Shown here piece by piece: positions 1-12,960 of a stretch of 64,000 nt of DNA. The DNA is from Carettochelys insculpta. Taxonomy: Eukaryota > Chordata > Testudines > Carettochelyidae. The notes beneath the pieces were generated by a model that made no database searches, was not told the DNA's origin, and worked only from the letters and a program-made list of their open reading frames with translations. The position numbers and the translations under genes were made by a program. The DNA is taken from the NCBI RefSeq assembly GCF_033958435.1, contig NC_134161.1, positions 4,092,001-4,156,000 of the forward strand. Reading direction: 5' to 3'. Within the stretch, counting starts at the first letter, position 1, and every line of letters starts with the position of its first letter.

Positions 1-7
1 GAGTCCA

Positions 8-203
8 TGTTCCCTCTAATTTTTCCCATCCATGGGCAGAATAAATTTCGTTTATATGCACCCAGGCACAAGTGGACGTGCGCCCCCATGGAAAGACAGG
101 TTGCTGGCTGAAGGTGGTTGTGGGCGCTGCTAATCAGCTGGGCTAATCAGCTGAACCTCTCGTGGGTGGCCACCGAAGCGCTCAGCTTACAGGGAACACT
201 CTT
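8..203 (+). mobile_element. MITE, tgttccct-type terminal inverted repeats (copy 1)
   Basis: Begins tgttccctctaatttttccc and ends cttacagggaaca, so the termini are inverted repeats of one another. The start, with the catgggcagaat motif, is one I associate with a repeat common in turtle genomes. Its right end matches in inverted orientation the left end of the copy at 585-778. It has no coding capacity. A hAT-type origin is likely but not proven. Confidence 0.55.
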
Positions 204-584
204 GCAAACCAATAACATTGTTACATATAAATATATTTTCACCCTATTCTGGAAGCTGAGAATGGAGAAACTGTTAAGACGATCTGGAGAGGAGAGCTTC
301 TCATTGTGAGCCTTCATCCCGTATACAAATCCAAAAGAAGGACATTGGTGGTCTCCTGTAGCGATGGACCCCATTGTGTTTGCAGAGGGGTGCCAGGCTG
401 TCTGTTGACTAAAATATCTCACAAGAGCGATCGGTGAATGGGAATTGGGGAAGCAGTTAAGTTCAGGATGTTTTCTCTTGCAAAGGGGCCATCAGTTCAG
501 TGGTGGAGACTCCCAGGGGCTGTGCACAGGATCCATGCCAAGAGGTTATGAAATGGCCTATAGAATGAAAATGTCACTCCACCC

Positions 585-778
585 CAGTGTTCCCTGTAAT
601 CTGAGCGCTTGGGCAACTGCCCAGGGGAAATTCAAATGCCATCCCGCTGACGATCAGAGCAACCACAGTGCCTGCAGCCGGCAGCATGTCTTTCCGCTGC
701 AGGTGCACATCTTCATCTGCCTTGGTGCACAACACAAGTTTTTCCACATGTGGCTGGGGGAAAATAGAGGGAATATCG
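585..778 (-). mobile_element. MITE, same family as 8-203, inverted (copy 2)
   Basis: Starts cagtgttccctgtaatctga and continues with gcgcttgggc, the reverse complement of the right part of copy 1. It ends near aaatagagggaatatcg, matching the other terminus. Flanks tccacccc (left) and tgcacccc (right) differ at one base and could be an 8-bp target duplication offset by one position. With copy 1 it forms a potential long-range inverted repeat. Confidence 0.5.
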
Positions 779-1768
779 GTGCACCCCCGTACTTCTGATG
801 CTTCAGAAATTGAGGCAGTGCTGGGGCAATGTGGGAACGCTGGCATCCCCCAGGAAACCTGCACTGCATCAACTTCACAGCGCAAGAAGGTGATTATCCC
901 AGTTCCCTCCGCTCGAACCATTCAGGAGGCTTTAACAACTGCCTGAACATCTATAACAACTTACTACAGGTCTAGTTGTGTGGAACCGAAAGCACTACCA
1001 CTGTGCAGGGCTATTTGTGGGGAGACTTGGACTCTGTACGTGGCACTGGGAGGACGCAGTGGGTTTTGAATAGAAAGTGGTCTGGGTATGCTTCAGAAGC
1101 CACAGGACTTATCTGCATGGCCAAGGCGTCCTTTTGGGCGCTGTGCGCTCCCGCCGAACCTGGACGGTACTTTTGTTCCCTGAAGATCCCTTTCCACCTC
1201 TGAGAGCAAGTAAGAACGTTTAGGCTGATTTGAAAGGCATGCGCTAGCCAGCCAGATTGTCCCGCAGATAACAGTAGATGTTTATAAGCCTGCTTTAAGC
1301 AGCATAAACCACTATGATTATGGAGGAAACGGTATTCAACAAGCTTGACTTGGGTTGGGTGGGGGCTGCTTTTATATCCTAGGCAGTTGTACAACGAGGT
1401 TTACACGAAAGCTGAAAATTGTTCCTTTGCTCTAATAGCACAGCACAGACCATTACCTTCCAGATTTAAAAATGAAACGAGCTCATCATATTTGGTGACT
1501 TACCCTGACATTCATGCTCAATTTAGAAGCCTGTCTTTACCTTTTTCAGACCCATTCTTTTTGCTTTTTTCAGATTCACTGATTACTTTTTTTTAATATT
1601 AACACACCTCAGTCCCCCAAAACAATTTTCTGCATTTCCTGATCATAGAGACAGTTCTTGGTTTCCTTCTTTTAGCCCTTGGTTTCCTTCTTGTGTACTT
1701 GACATTAAATACAAGACATTTTTATAACTGTCTCTTTCACTTCGGGTGAATTAGAGGAAAAGGGAAAA

Positions 1769-1770
<2 letters not shown>

Positions 1771-1800
<30 letters not shown>
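1771..1800. repeat. (TAA)n microsatellite plus A-run
   Basis: Uninterrupted taa triplets followed by ten adenines. Confidence 0.95.
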
Positions 1801-1981
1801 GCCCACAGCGGCTTTATGTGGGCAAAAGAAGAAAACAAGAGAATGGGGTAGAGAACAGGCTAAATTTAAAATTGTAATTGGCTGACTTCCACAGGCTTGC
1901 GGGTGTTTTAATGACTCATAATAACTTCATTTAAAACCAGCTGAGCAGAAAATAGATTGGAGAGGAGCCTCAGGCCATTAT

Positions 1982-1984
<3 letters not shown>

Positions 1985-2019
<35 letters not shown>
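1985..2019. repeat. Poly-T tract (35 nt)
   Basis: An uninterrupted run of 35 thymines. No retrotransposon body is recognisable next to it. Confidence 0.95.
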
Positions 2020-2020
<1 letters not shown>

Positions 2021-4064
2021 ACAAGGTCTGTTTTCGGCAGCCAGGAGGGCCTTCGTAGAGGGCTTGGCTGTTTTCTCTCTCCTAGAGTTGGTGGTCTGCC
2101 CAAGAGAGATTGTATAGAAACCAGTTTTTTTAACTGATTAAAAATAGATGCCTTGAGGTGTTATTTTAGCATCAGTGTTTTTTTTTCTCCTTTGTACTTT
2201 TGATGTGGTAAATGGAACACAGGCACAATTGTTTTTGAAATGACTGAATTAATTAGGTAGCAAAGTGACAACAGTGCATAAATTTGCTTTTAAAAAAAAT
2301 CCATATTTGTCCCTTCACGTTCTTGTGGTGGGGACCACTTCAAAAAAATTGGCATTCTACAGTAATCTCCCATGTTTTTAGCGGCGGGTGGGTGGGAATG
2401 TATTTGTTACCCATGAAACGCCCACTGGTAAGTTGTAGAAATTCGTCTGGAAGAGAATTTGGTATTCAGTCGTCAAGTTATTTTCAGCTTCCTTACTCTA
2501 GACAAAGTGCCAGAGAAGTAAGTATTGTAACCTCTGTTTTAGAGTTAGTGGGCTAAATGTTTTGAAGGAATACACTCCAAACGTGCTCACGCTCAGGTGC
2601 ACGATATGCCATGCTTTAGGTCACCTATGTGGCCGTCAAGTTTAGCATTGACAACAGTGGGTCAGGGGCTTTCTGGATCTGCAAGGCATGAGGAAAGGAA
2701 ATGGGTCTAATAGTGATTGTTTCCCAAACAGCCCAGCTAAGACGGCAGCTTTCCCCAGTAAGAGAGAGGAGGTTCACCATTGTTTACAGATGGTCATTTT
2801 TGGCTGTTGTTTAAGAAACCACAGGTGCCTGTTTCTGTAGCTGTGTACGGGTTTTAGCAATCCTCCTTCCATTGCCTTGTCATGAGAGTCAGAAAATATC
2901 CTGTGCAAGTCATTGAAGAGTCATGCCGGGTTTCTGAGGAGAACCAGTGAGGAACGATGGCATAATGCTTCAAGGCAGGCTTGGAACCAACAAATGGTGA
3001 TGTCCAATTAAGGAAAGCTCTGGTGGGAAGACAGCCTCCGAGGCTATCACAAGCATACGGGATGCAGTGTACTGGGCGAGAACAGAAGTCTGCACTGGTT
3101 TAGTGATCTTGCCAGAGTGACCTTGTATACGGTAGCTTGATATTTCCCCCTTTTTATGGCAGTGGTAAAGCATTTGGTGGCGGCATGTGAGCCCTGGGTG
3201 GATGCTGTCCCACCTGATCCTGGTGGAATAGGATGAGGGTGGTAACTGTACACCGTTGACCAGAAAACTGACAAGACCTTAAATGAGCACCTTCAGCAAG
3301 ACTTCGTGCAGTCCTTTGGGAAAGCCGGGCTGAGTTTTTCAGTGAATTCAAGGAGGTTCTCCTGGGCTCGGAAATGAGCTCTGGGGCTGGGCTGAATTCA
3401 AGTACCACCAGGAAGAGTGAGAAGTCTCGAGGGAATTAATTTCCTTAACACAGCGCTAGCATGGAAAATCCTGGGGCAGGTTCTCTGTGGCTTACTCCCA
3501 TCATACGCTTGCTAGTGGACCTCACTGTGATAGTGCTCTACGTCAGGGTGGAATGTACACTGTAATTGTCAGAAGTAACAAAGGAGTTCTTGTAGACAGG
3601 AAGACCTGTGGTAGCCTTTGACACAAAGATGTTGCTCCCACCACTCATGCTCTCTGAGGCTGTTCCTGTCATCCAATCCCTGTGGATAAAAAAATGCAAC
3701 CCTTTAATGCAGAAACATGTTGTTTTCTGTTCGTCTCTTCCCCAGTCTTCTATCTTCCTCCTTAGTGTCATCTCCATAAAAATTTATCACAGTCCAGGAG
3801 GGTAAATGGGTGCAGGAAAACAGAGTTTTAGTAAACGGTAGAATTAGTTGGGAAAGTTAACGAGGCATTACTTGTCTGCCTGGGTAGGAAAGGCAGGTTT
3901 ATGAAGGTAGCTGAACACCTTAGTGGAAGAGTGGACTTGCAGGGTTTAAAGGCAAAGGGCCCTTTTATTAAACCCTGTTGGAACAGACGTGCCCAGTCTA
4001 TCATCCTGATAACATTTATGGCTCTAAATGAAATCGAGTAGAAGTGGGAAGGAGCTGGAAGAAC

Positions 4065-4633
4065 GCTTAAAACCGTGGTTCTTAACCTTTACTGCAGCCT
4101 GCACCCCACAATATGGTCTCACCCCCTTATTCAAAATCAAAAATGGGGATGGAGGGCCTATACACTTTAAAATGCATATTAAATATATGTAAAATATTTT
4201 TGTTATTACTCACCACAAATAATAGTACAGGAGGCATACAAAAACCCACCAGTACTACCCAGAGATGTTGCGGAGTTTTGCTGTGGAAGTAAACCGTAAC
4301 TGACACACTAACGGTTAGCGGCTAACTGAATTGAAACAAAGTCGCTGCGCTGCCACATCATCATTTGCGCATGCGTCAAGAAATACCCCGCAACGTGGCA
4401 GTACGCTGTATTTTGTAGTGAGATATTTTCACTACACTTAGCTGAAAAACTTTGAAAACAAATGGTATGTTACAGTAGTTGTTAAAAATGTATAATGTCA
4501 ATAAATAGATGTACTTATGTGCCCTTGCTTGACTCTTGTTTTCCATGATTCCCCTTCTCAAAAAATCTGGCATATCTCACATCCAAAGAAAGGGTGTCAC
4601 ACAACCCCCAGGTTAAAAACCACTGGCTTAAAA
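4065..4633. mobile_element. Non-autonomous hAT-type DNA transposon with perfect 8-bp TSD
   Basis: The element proper is 4073-4625 (553 bp). Its left end ccgtggttcttaacct and right end aggttaaaaaccactg are inverted repeats of the hAT CAGTGGTTCT...type. It is flanked by identical 8-bp direct repeats gcttaaaa at 4065-4072 and 4626-4633, the TSD length known for hAT. There is no transposase frame inside, so it would have depended on an autonomous relative. Confidence 0.88.
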
Positions 4634-6173
4634 CATGGTGTTTGAGGTAAGAACAGTCAGTTTCTATCTTTGAGTTATATGTCGGAAGCACACCTCTGGA
4701 TGCTTTGTGCTGCCAAGCAGCAAAGGGGCGTGAGCGTTTGTTACTAACCGTGCACTTCCATACCCACAATTTTCAGGTCCTCTATTACATCTCAAATGCT
4801 TCAGTCTTCAAGCGCCAATTTGAATGTCATTCTAGATGTCAGGTATGCTTTAAGGTTCAGGGCATAATGCAGTAAAAACAGTTATGCACCTGGACTGTTC
4901 CCCTGCTCAACAAAACAGAAAAATAAAAAAGAGCTGCATTCAGCCCTAATGCACAATGGGGAGAAATTCTCTCTTGTAAGAGCAGCTTTGAGGAACATAA
5001 TATTGATATCCTCCTACCAGACGAAAAAAAGTATTACTCTGAAAACACCACTGCTGTACTTGTACTGCAACACCTCAATTATGGTGAAAGGGGGTAGAAA
5101 TCAAAGCTATGAAACAACCAAGCCTCTTTAGATCCACTGCCTAAGCCACAATTAAGGTTTCAGAAACACCAAAGGCAGGCAAACGAGTGTCATTTTTAAC
5201 CAGTTAGAACATTTTACTACTTCCTAACATCAGAAGTGTTAAAACTGGTGAGCCCGTCTCTTGTCCTCAATAAAGTAATTAAACTGAATGAGTGTTGGGA
5301 AGTATTATTAGGTTGATAGTGACTAAAAATAGAAAAGCTCTGGTTTTCAGATCAGCTGAGGTTTTCTGAAGATGCAGAGCTATCCTAGCAGTATCACTTA
5401 ACCAGGACCTTTCAGCTGCGTCTTTTGAGACTCAGGATATTTTACAGACGATGTAGTCAAACGATAAGACTTGCTGCTTGCTTTATTCTGAAGTCAAGAG
5501 TTGAACCAGACAGCTGGCAGTTGATCAATTGCCTCTGCATTTTGCAGTGTAAATGCCCAAGGGAGTCTGGAGGAATCTGTTCTTTCTTTTTAAATGAATT
5601 AAAAATAGTGAGGGCTGCGCGAGTGAGATTCTTGGGTGCCCTTGGCTGATTTAAGCAAAAATCACCAAGGGCATTTTTCACCCTCATCGGAGCCTTGTGG
5701 CAGGCACAGTGGCCTGATCTCAGCTGTGTGGGCAAAGCTCTACTGAATTCAAGGGAGTCACTCACAAGCTCTAAGCAGTTGGCCCTCTACCTGTAACCAG
5801 CTCATTTGGTGTGTCTTTCTAAGGTAATCGTAAAGAGTGAGACTGGGCAGGCTGGGGAAGGCTGTCAAACATCCGTTGGTTTGAATGGAAGAGGATTACG
5901 TGAGCACCCATCCCACTGAGATTGGGTGTAGAGGCAAGGGGGAGTAGGACATCAGAGTATCTTCCAGTTGTATTGGACGAGAACCCACAAGGTCACCTAG
6001 AAGATCTACGGGAGACCGATTTTGTTGATTGTTTTATCTTTGATATACCTATAATCTTTACTCACTTGGCATCTTCACATGGATGCGTGCCGTTCCCAGG
6101 TCTGGGTCCAGAATGGAGAGTCCAAGATCAAACTGGATAAAGCCCTATTTGAAGAATGCTAGCCCAGGGAGAC

Positions 6174-6354
6174 TGTTTAGTTAATAGTAACAGAGAGGGA
6201 GCCATGCTAGTCTATATACAGTCAAAACAAAAAGCAGTCAAGTAGCACTTTAAAGACTTGCAAAAAGGGTCTGTCCCATGAAAGCTCACCTAATAAATTA
6301 TTTTGCTCGTCTTTAAAGTGCTACTTGACTGCTTTTTTGTTTTGTTTAGTTAAT
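6174..6354 (+). mobile_element. Penelope-like fold-back repeat, 12-bp TSD
   Basis: A left arm in reverse orientation (about 6186-6266) faces a right arm in forward orientation (about 6267-6342). They share the segment agcagtcaagtagcacttta and its complement. The right arm keeps gggtctgtcccatgaaagct, part of the hammerhead-like core; the left arm lacks that part. The structure is bounded by the 12-bp direct repeat tgtttagttaat at 6174-6185 and 6343-6354. Family assignment is from memory. Confidence 0.75.
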
Positions 6355-8059
6355 GAGATTGGTGTGCTAACCATGGCTTGGCCCAGAGGTTTCTGGATTT
6401 CAGTAAATATCCCAAGTGATGCATCTTTCTGCCTGTATCCTGGGGGCCGTGTGGAGCAGGAGAACATGCAGGAGGAGGATACCAGCATTGTAGGAGGAAT
6501 GCAAGGGTCATGCTGCCTGATAATGAGTTGCACATTGCACATTGCACATCAGCAGTGGGTTTAGCAAACAAGGAACTAGACTGAGGATTTGTTTTCCTGT
6601 GGGGCCTGGTATGAATGAAAACATCACACATGCTTTGCAATTGCTTCCTTGAAGCAGTCCCCAGAGGCCCAGCTCCCTCGGGTGCACAGTCTGTTTAACT
6701 AGAATGAGGAAATCCTGGAAGAGCATTGCGAGTGGGAGGAGGAATCTAGCCTCAAGGCTGGTAGCCGTGTCATAGTGGTTTAAGGACAAGGGAAGGATTT
6801 TTGGGTCTCAGCTCCATGAGGGAAAAGGAGAAATGGCCAGACACTCGCCACTATTGTCTAGCTCAGTACTCCAAATGAGATGAAGGAGTTGGACATGTTG
6901 TTCTTGTCGCCTTGGGAACATCCAGAGGAGATCAAAGGACCTGTGTCTTTGTGCTGTTGTATAACTATACCAAAACTTAAGTGTACACTAATTTCTTCTT
7001 CCTTATGTGGAAAGAGAGCACCATATTCCCCCAGTAATGTGTTAGATCTGGTTCCCAAAGAAAAGTGAGATTTTGTGCATTCATATTAAGGAACAACTGC
7101 CTTTGGGGGACACATTTTGGTGGTTTTCATAATCCACCCTCTGCATTAGCCTTTGAATTCAAAGTCTTGGGAGAAACCATTTTGTAATAAGCAAGCCATC
7201 CGTGTGTCTCCATCAGCTCTGTCTTAAGTCTGCGCTTTTCATTTGTGCCCTTTCTTGGTCACCCTAAGAAAGTCAAAAGCTGCCTGTCTAGCTTCCATTT
7301 GATTTGTTGTGGCTCAGGCTGTGACTGCTCCTTGCTGCCTTGCCTAGTTCTCCTGGAATGGCTTTAATGTGGTCTTACTCAGCTGTGAAACTGTGTCTGG
7401 GTCTGAGCAGATTCAACTGGTGCTAGAAAATCCCTAGCTGACAGGTTCCTTTTGGAATTCGCCCCAATATGCTTGAGCACAGTTCAAAACTTGGCACTCT
7501 GGGTCAAGAATGTTTTTTTCTGTGTTCCATTTCAAGCATGTTCAGTAGTTCCAATTTGATCTAGCCACGTGTGAATGAACTTTTCTCTCTTTTGTCCACA
7601 GAATAAATGCAACAGTTCTTTTGCAATTGCTCTTTGCTGCCTGGTTGGAAGACGATAGCTTTATCGGAGACCTAGTTTGGGGGAGTTGCTCTGGTAGCAC
7701 ATCGAGCTGCAAACTGTTGCCTGTTCTTGTGGTAGCACCAAGAGGTCCCTCATAAGATCCAGGGGTTGAGAGAAACCGGAGCATATTTGAAGTAAGCTAC
7801 TGATTGCCATAAAGCTCAGCTGATAAGCAAAAATTTCCAGTCTTGTGTGGGCCAAGGACTGTCGTTCCCCTCTGTATGTACTGTGCCCAGTAGGACCCAT
7901 CTGCTTCACCCAGAGGTCTAGGTGCTACCATAGAACAGACAGGGGTTGGTTCAGTCAAGATTTCACGCTTAATCTTCACTTCCTTGACTTTTAAAACAAC
8001 CCCCCTGTCCCAAATGCTGATCAGGTGAAAGGAACTTAAGTTTCTTCCAGGTGCTGTCA

Positions 8060-8640
8060 TATTGCACCCTCTTGAGCAGGGGGTTAGAGTGGCTGGGGGG
8101 GGGAGCTGCAGGAGTCAGGGTTGGGGGTGGGGAGGGGATCAGAGCTGCGGGGGGGGGGGCTCAGAGCAGGAGGGCTGTTGGGGGCAGACAGCTGAGGTAT
8201 CCATAGGGGTGAGTGCAGGGCAGGGCAAACTGGCCGTTTTGGGAGGTGGGGGCTGTAGCTGTGTGTAGTAGGATGCTGCTGCTCTTCTTCCCCTTCCGAC
8301 TGTCAGGGAGCAAGGGGCACGTGCACAGCTTGTGCAAAGTGCCCTGTGCCCCTCCCCTCAGCAGACAGGCACGGGAGGAAGGCACACAAGCTGTGCGATT
8401 CCCCTTTCCTCCTGGACAGCCAGGGGAAGGGCAGGAGCAGCAGAATCCCAAGTCTGTGCAGTTGTTGCCCCCTCGCCCTCCATCAAGGGTGCCGGGGGGG
8501 AACCGGGAGCTAGTGGCTGGGCCTGCTCTGGACCCAGGGGGCAGCCAGCCCCTTCACTTGCCTTCCCCTTAGCGTGGCAGCCTTCAGGGGAGCCCTGGAG
8601 TCCAGCTGGGAGCAGCTATAGCTAAGTGCGCCAGCCATCC
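8060..8640. repeat. G-rich/GC-rich block with potential G-quadruplexes
   Basis: 8094-8165 holds several runs of four or more guanines on the + strand, including one of ten. The rest is GC-rich with many CC/GG runs. Open frames across it (for example 8213-8572) are low-complexity and match no family I know. Similar GC-rich blocks occur at 24050-24330 and 31496-32008, so it may be a dispersed GC-rich repeat. Confidence 0.6.
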
Positions 8641-9863
8641 GGCTTCTCACTGGCGCACAGCACTGGGGTGCGCTGGCTTCCTTTCACTTCTGACCCCAGC
8701 AGTCCTAGTTAGCGCACAGGTGCTTCCTCCACTTGGCTCTCAAATCTCATTCTCTCAAGGCCAAAATGTGATGCTGGCCAGTTGCAAGGAGGTTCACCTG
8801 CGGAAACCCTGATGGGTGGTACTTGCGGCTCAGGCTCTTTCTTGGGCATCAGGCTCCTACTCCTAAAGCCAACGGCCCTAAGGCACAAAGATCTTTTTGC
8901 TTAGGTTTTATGAGCTAATGGAGTTGGAGTGCTGAAGCGAGCTTCGCTTTGCTGATGAGCTTGGAAACATCACTCAAAATAAGTGGTTTTTGATTTTCAT
9001 CCACATTTTGTGCTTGGCTTATTTATTCCTATTGCCACAACCCCCCTCTCCTAAAGCCAGCAGAAACTGTCTCGTAGCTCCTGCTTATTCTTTGTGGGTG
9101 CAGGGGAGCACCGGGGCTGTCTGGGGCAGATCCAGCCAGTGTCTCTGCAGCTGCAGAGAAGGGGCTTATAGCTGTTTCCTACGTTCAGGGTGACAGAATA
9201 ATGCGGATTGAAGAGCAGGGAAGGATCAGCGAGGAGGTTTGCAGCCAGTCTAGCGGACAGCAGTGATGATGCAGAAACCTGCTCTGTTGTCTGTTTATGC
9301 CACTCCTTTGCAATCCGGCCCTTTTAGGCAGGAGCTATAAATTTCCTTATGCAAATATAAAAGTAAGCCTTGGCAGCTTCTTTGCCAGTTGCAAGGCATG
9401 CTGTCCAACACAGCTGATCCTTGGCAGCACGCTGAGTTCCATCCCATTGGGTAGATCATCTGAAGCTATCTATGCACTGTACTTAATGCAAAAACCCCTT
9501 TGCAAAAGTACCCACACAATGGTTACATTTAATGGCCTAGTATGTTCCTTAGGTATATTCTAAGGTAACCCCAGAGCCTTTCTGAAGAATGCCATTTCCA
9601 GAGTTCTCTCTAATAAATATCTTTCTTCTAAAACCTGTTCTAATAAGCTCAGATGTTGGATGACATTTTTCCCGGTGACTCACATAGTAAAATTAACCTT
9701 GAACTATTTACATGCTCAATCACGGCATTCTCTTCCCCTCTCTCCTTCCCCCTCCCCACGCCTGAGCATGTGTACATCACAGGAATTCTGGCTCTGTATC
9801 AATTTTTGTTTTGTTGATTAAAAAAAAAAATCCCTGCCTGGAGTACACATCTACTTGAGTGAA

Positions 9864-10078
9864 AGAACACACAGTACTGGCCTTTTGAAATTGGCAGGCA
9901 GTGTACTGTTCCCTGATTGATAAGAGGTACTGTAAATAAAACTGTACAGCATAGCCTGTTGGAAAATGCCCTATGTCTGTACTTATTGTTCTGACAGCTT
10001 ATGCTTTTTTTGGGTTATGCTGTTTTGGTACACTCTGTACTTCCTTATGTAACCAAGCATGCATATCTCATCAGAACA
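9864..10078. promoter_or_regulatory. Candidate glucocorticoid/progesterone receptor binding cluster
   Basis: 10027-10041 reads ggtacactctgtact, a full match to RGNACANNNTGTNCY. 9864-9878 reads agaacacacagtact, one mismatch from the same pattern. Half-sites occur at 9907-9912 (tgttcc) and 10073-10078 (agaaca). ZBTB16 is a well-known glucocorticoid- and progestin-induced gene, which makes such sites plausible. Function is inferred from sequence only. Confidence 0.4.
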
Positions 10079-12489
10079 TTCAAGATGTTTATTTTAAAAT
10101 CTCAAGGAATTTTTCAAACCCTCTATTAGATGCTGGCAAGCTCTTTATTTTCTTGTTTTGCGTGTGTAATATTAGTCTTGGAGATTGTTCCTTCACTTTC
10201 TCCTTCAAGTTGCAGCTCACAATTGTTGTTTGTGGGTTTTTGGCTGAGGTGGGGGATCGCAGTAGCTATATCCCACACATGTCCAAGCACGTATGCCAAT
10301 TTCTTCCAGATTGTGGCAGGGGGGAGTTCTGTTGCTTTGCAAAACTGTCATTGAGCCTGGAAAAATGAATCAGATTTTCCGGTGTCTTCTGTCTCCCCTC
10401 TTGTCTTAATGGTTATTTCTTGTGGTCTCCTTTGAAGATGGGATGGTGCTGGTTGGCTTCCTTTCTTCTGCAGCCCCACAAGGCTCCGCAAACAGACTCG
10501 GGTATCCCGTTCTTGTGGGTTGGTTTGTGTCCCGGTCACAAGGCATTCTAGTGGTCAGTCCCTGGTCAGATTTCATTACAATTGTACATAGCGTCCCAAC
10601 CTCGCTGCTCCTGACCTCTGATGACTTAAAGAAGAACCTACCAAGTAAGGAAATGTCAACTTGCATATGAGCAAAAGACCCAACACTGCTGTACTTGGGT
10701 CAGAGAATGCTACAAATACAGGAGGTTCACAGCCACCAGCAGTGAACATCAAGGTTTTAATGGTGTCCAAGACAAGCGCAAAACAATGGAAGGTGCTTAA
10801 GTGATGACCTACTTACTGTGCTGCTTTAGCGGATGGGGTTGTTTGGTGGAAATCATTGCTGTACCAGAGTGATGTAACTTCCAGGTTAGCACCTTCCCTT
10901 GGGGACTTTGACACATCCGTGGAGTTGTGTTGCCCCAGTGACTGTTTACTGCACATTGTGTGCCATGAGTAAAATTTCCAGAAGTGACTACATAACTCAG
11001 GCACTTAACTGCCATTGACGTGTGTCACTTAAAGCGGCTTTGAAATGTTTTGCCCACGATAACCAAATAAATCTGTGTTCTAGGTGCAATTTAATATTTG
11101 CTTTGTGCTCCAGATGTTTGACAGCCTTGGCCAAACTTTGCTTTCATTGCCTGGTGTTCAGTGGCTTTGTATTTCAGAACATCTTGGCCTATCCTTGGTC
11201 TATTGCTCTCTGAAGCATTTCTAGACCTGGGTTATATTAAATCTGGACAGTGCAGTTCAATTGCCTATCAACGAAGCGTCTTTTTATTAAAATAAAGCCT
11301 TGCACAGAAACCTAGCAAGTTGTTCCACGTATCACAGGCTCCAGGGTATTTAAAGACCAAAAGCACCTATGAGATCACAAAGTATGTCTCAGGTCCCTAG
11401 TCCCCCACTTCAAGGTCAGGGTGTAATCCTCCAATAGAAATAGCCAGTACTAAACTGATAGAGCCCTTGACTGAAGCTGGAAAGTAGTGCAAAGTGCTAA
11501 CAATGAATGTCTGTATTTGTAAGCTAGGGCAAACTATTGTAGCTGACAAAATTAATGGCCTGGTTTTCACAGTTACCGAACACTCCTCAACTGGCAGTGA
11601 GTTGTGTGGTTTTTTTGTGGTGGGAGGGTGGGGCAGGGGTTGAGCACCTTTGAGAATCAGGCGATGAAAGCCCTACCATACATCTGCGTGTGTGCTTTCG
11701 TTTTTGGCATGCCATCCACTCAAAATGGCCTTCTGGCCACTGCATGTACCAGTTCATCCTCTTCCAAGCATGGCAGGAAGTTGTCCCATACCACTCGCAA
11801 ATCGTTAGCCATCTTCCTCCCGCCATATGCAGCTGCGCCAGACAGAAGAGCAGAGCAAGCACCGACCTGAGTCATTTCAGACATGCACTTTTAGGTTCCT
11901 GCCCAGCAAATGCAGCAGGTTTTTTTTTTCCCCCCACAACAAAACAAAACCTGCCACAAATTAGCATACGCCGATGGTTAAATGTGGACTGTATACTCTT
12001 TTTCTTTTTTTTTTGCTGTGTTTTAAGAAAAAGTAAATGACCTCTGAATGAGCTGACATTTGTCTGCAATCAGGCTTCTCCACCTGAAGTGAAAGAGATG
12101 TCAGCTTTTGGCTATTCATTGCAAATGCAGTACCGATCGGAACTGTACTGGCCTTTTGGGTCAGTGGTCCAGGAACAAACCATTCTCTGAGTAATCTCTG
12201 GCATGACAGACTGTAACAGAGCTGACCTTGCTAATTATGTTGGTAATAGAACTGTGTTTGTTATTAAAGCAATGCTTTCTAAGTGCAGAGAAGGGGCAGC
12301 TGGCAGCATATCTTTATCTCCTTCCTCTTTGAACAAGGGTAGTGTTAGCTTGGCTGGAAGTCAAGTTGGCCTCATCCATATTGTACTCCACTCCTATTCC
12401 AGAAAGAAGCTCTTAGGCAATAATCTTCTTGGAAAAAAAAAATCTATGCCCTAAGAAAACTTCCATGTAGCTGAAAGAAACAAGATCCC

Positions 12490-12960
12490 ATTGATGATTT
12501 TTTAAATGTATTATCAGCTATATGATGTCACTTGAGTGCTTTTTTTTTTTCCCCCTTTTTAAGGAACAGCCATGTGGTTTATGCACAGTTGAGTTGTTTT
12601 GAATGCAAACTTGACATCATACTGAAGGCAGCAGAGAACAACATATGCACAGTAAACAGGCAGACTGTCTTATTGATTAACAGATGAGACCTCTATTATT
12701 GATCAAAGCTTGGCGAGAAAATTTATCACTTTTAATTTCACTGCTGCCAAATATTTCTGCCCGTGAGCCAGCCGTTACTAAGACAATTTAAAGGCAAAGG
12801 AATTCTCTCTTTAATGGATCTCGTGGCACCTCTGTTTTTCTGTACCTATTTTGTCTGCACCTTTCTCTAAAGCCTGTATTTTAGAGGAGGGAGGCATGAA
12901 TTTTTCTTTGTATTTGAGTTGGAGGGCTGGGACGATGCTAAGAAATGCCATCTGAATTCC
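12490..12960. promoter_or_regulatory. Candidate conserved non-coding block
   Basis: No repeat is recognised. The sequence has AT-rich homeodomain-like cores (tgattaaca, ttaatttca, tttaatgg), a TCF/LEF-like atcaaagc and a HOX-like tttatgc. This texture is typical of developmental enhancers in introns of transcription-factor genes. Conservation was not tested. Confidence 0.35.

Noticed and set aside
6532..6550. Three tandem cacattg-like heptamers
   Set aside because: Too short to be more than a local duplication.
8213..8572. 119-codon open frame in the GC-rich block
   Set aside because: Proline/glycine/serine-rich composition follows from GC-rich DNA with few stops. No domain, splice context or second exon supports it.
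9973..10368. 131-codon frame with hydrophobic, cysteine-rich stretches
   Set aside because: Resembles translated T-rich intron. No recognisable family, and it overlaps the candidate receptor-binding cluster.
10576..10770. Possible small genes on the minus strand around 10.4-10.8 kb
   Set aside because: Several overlapping short frames on both strands with unrelated translations; typical of chance.
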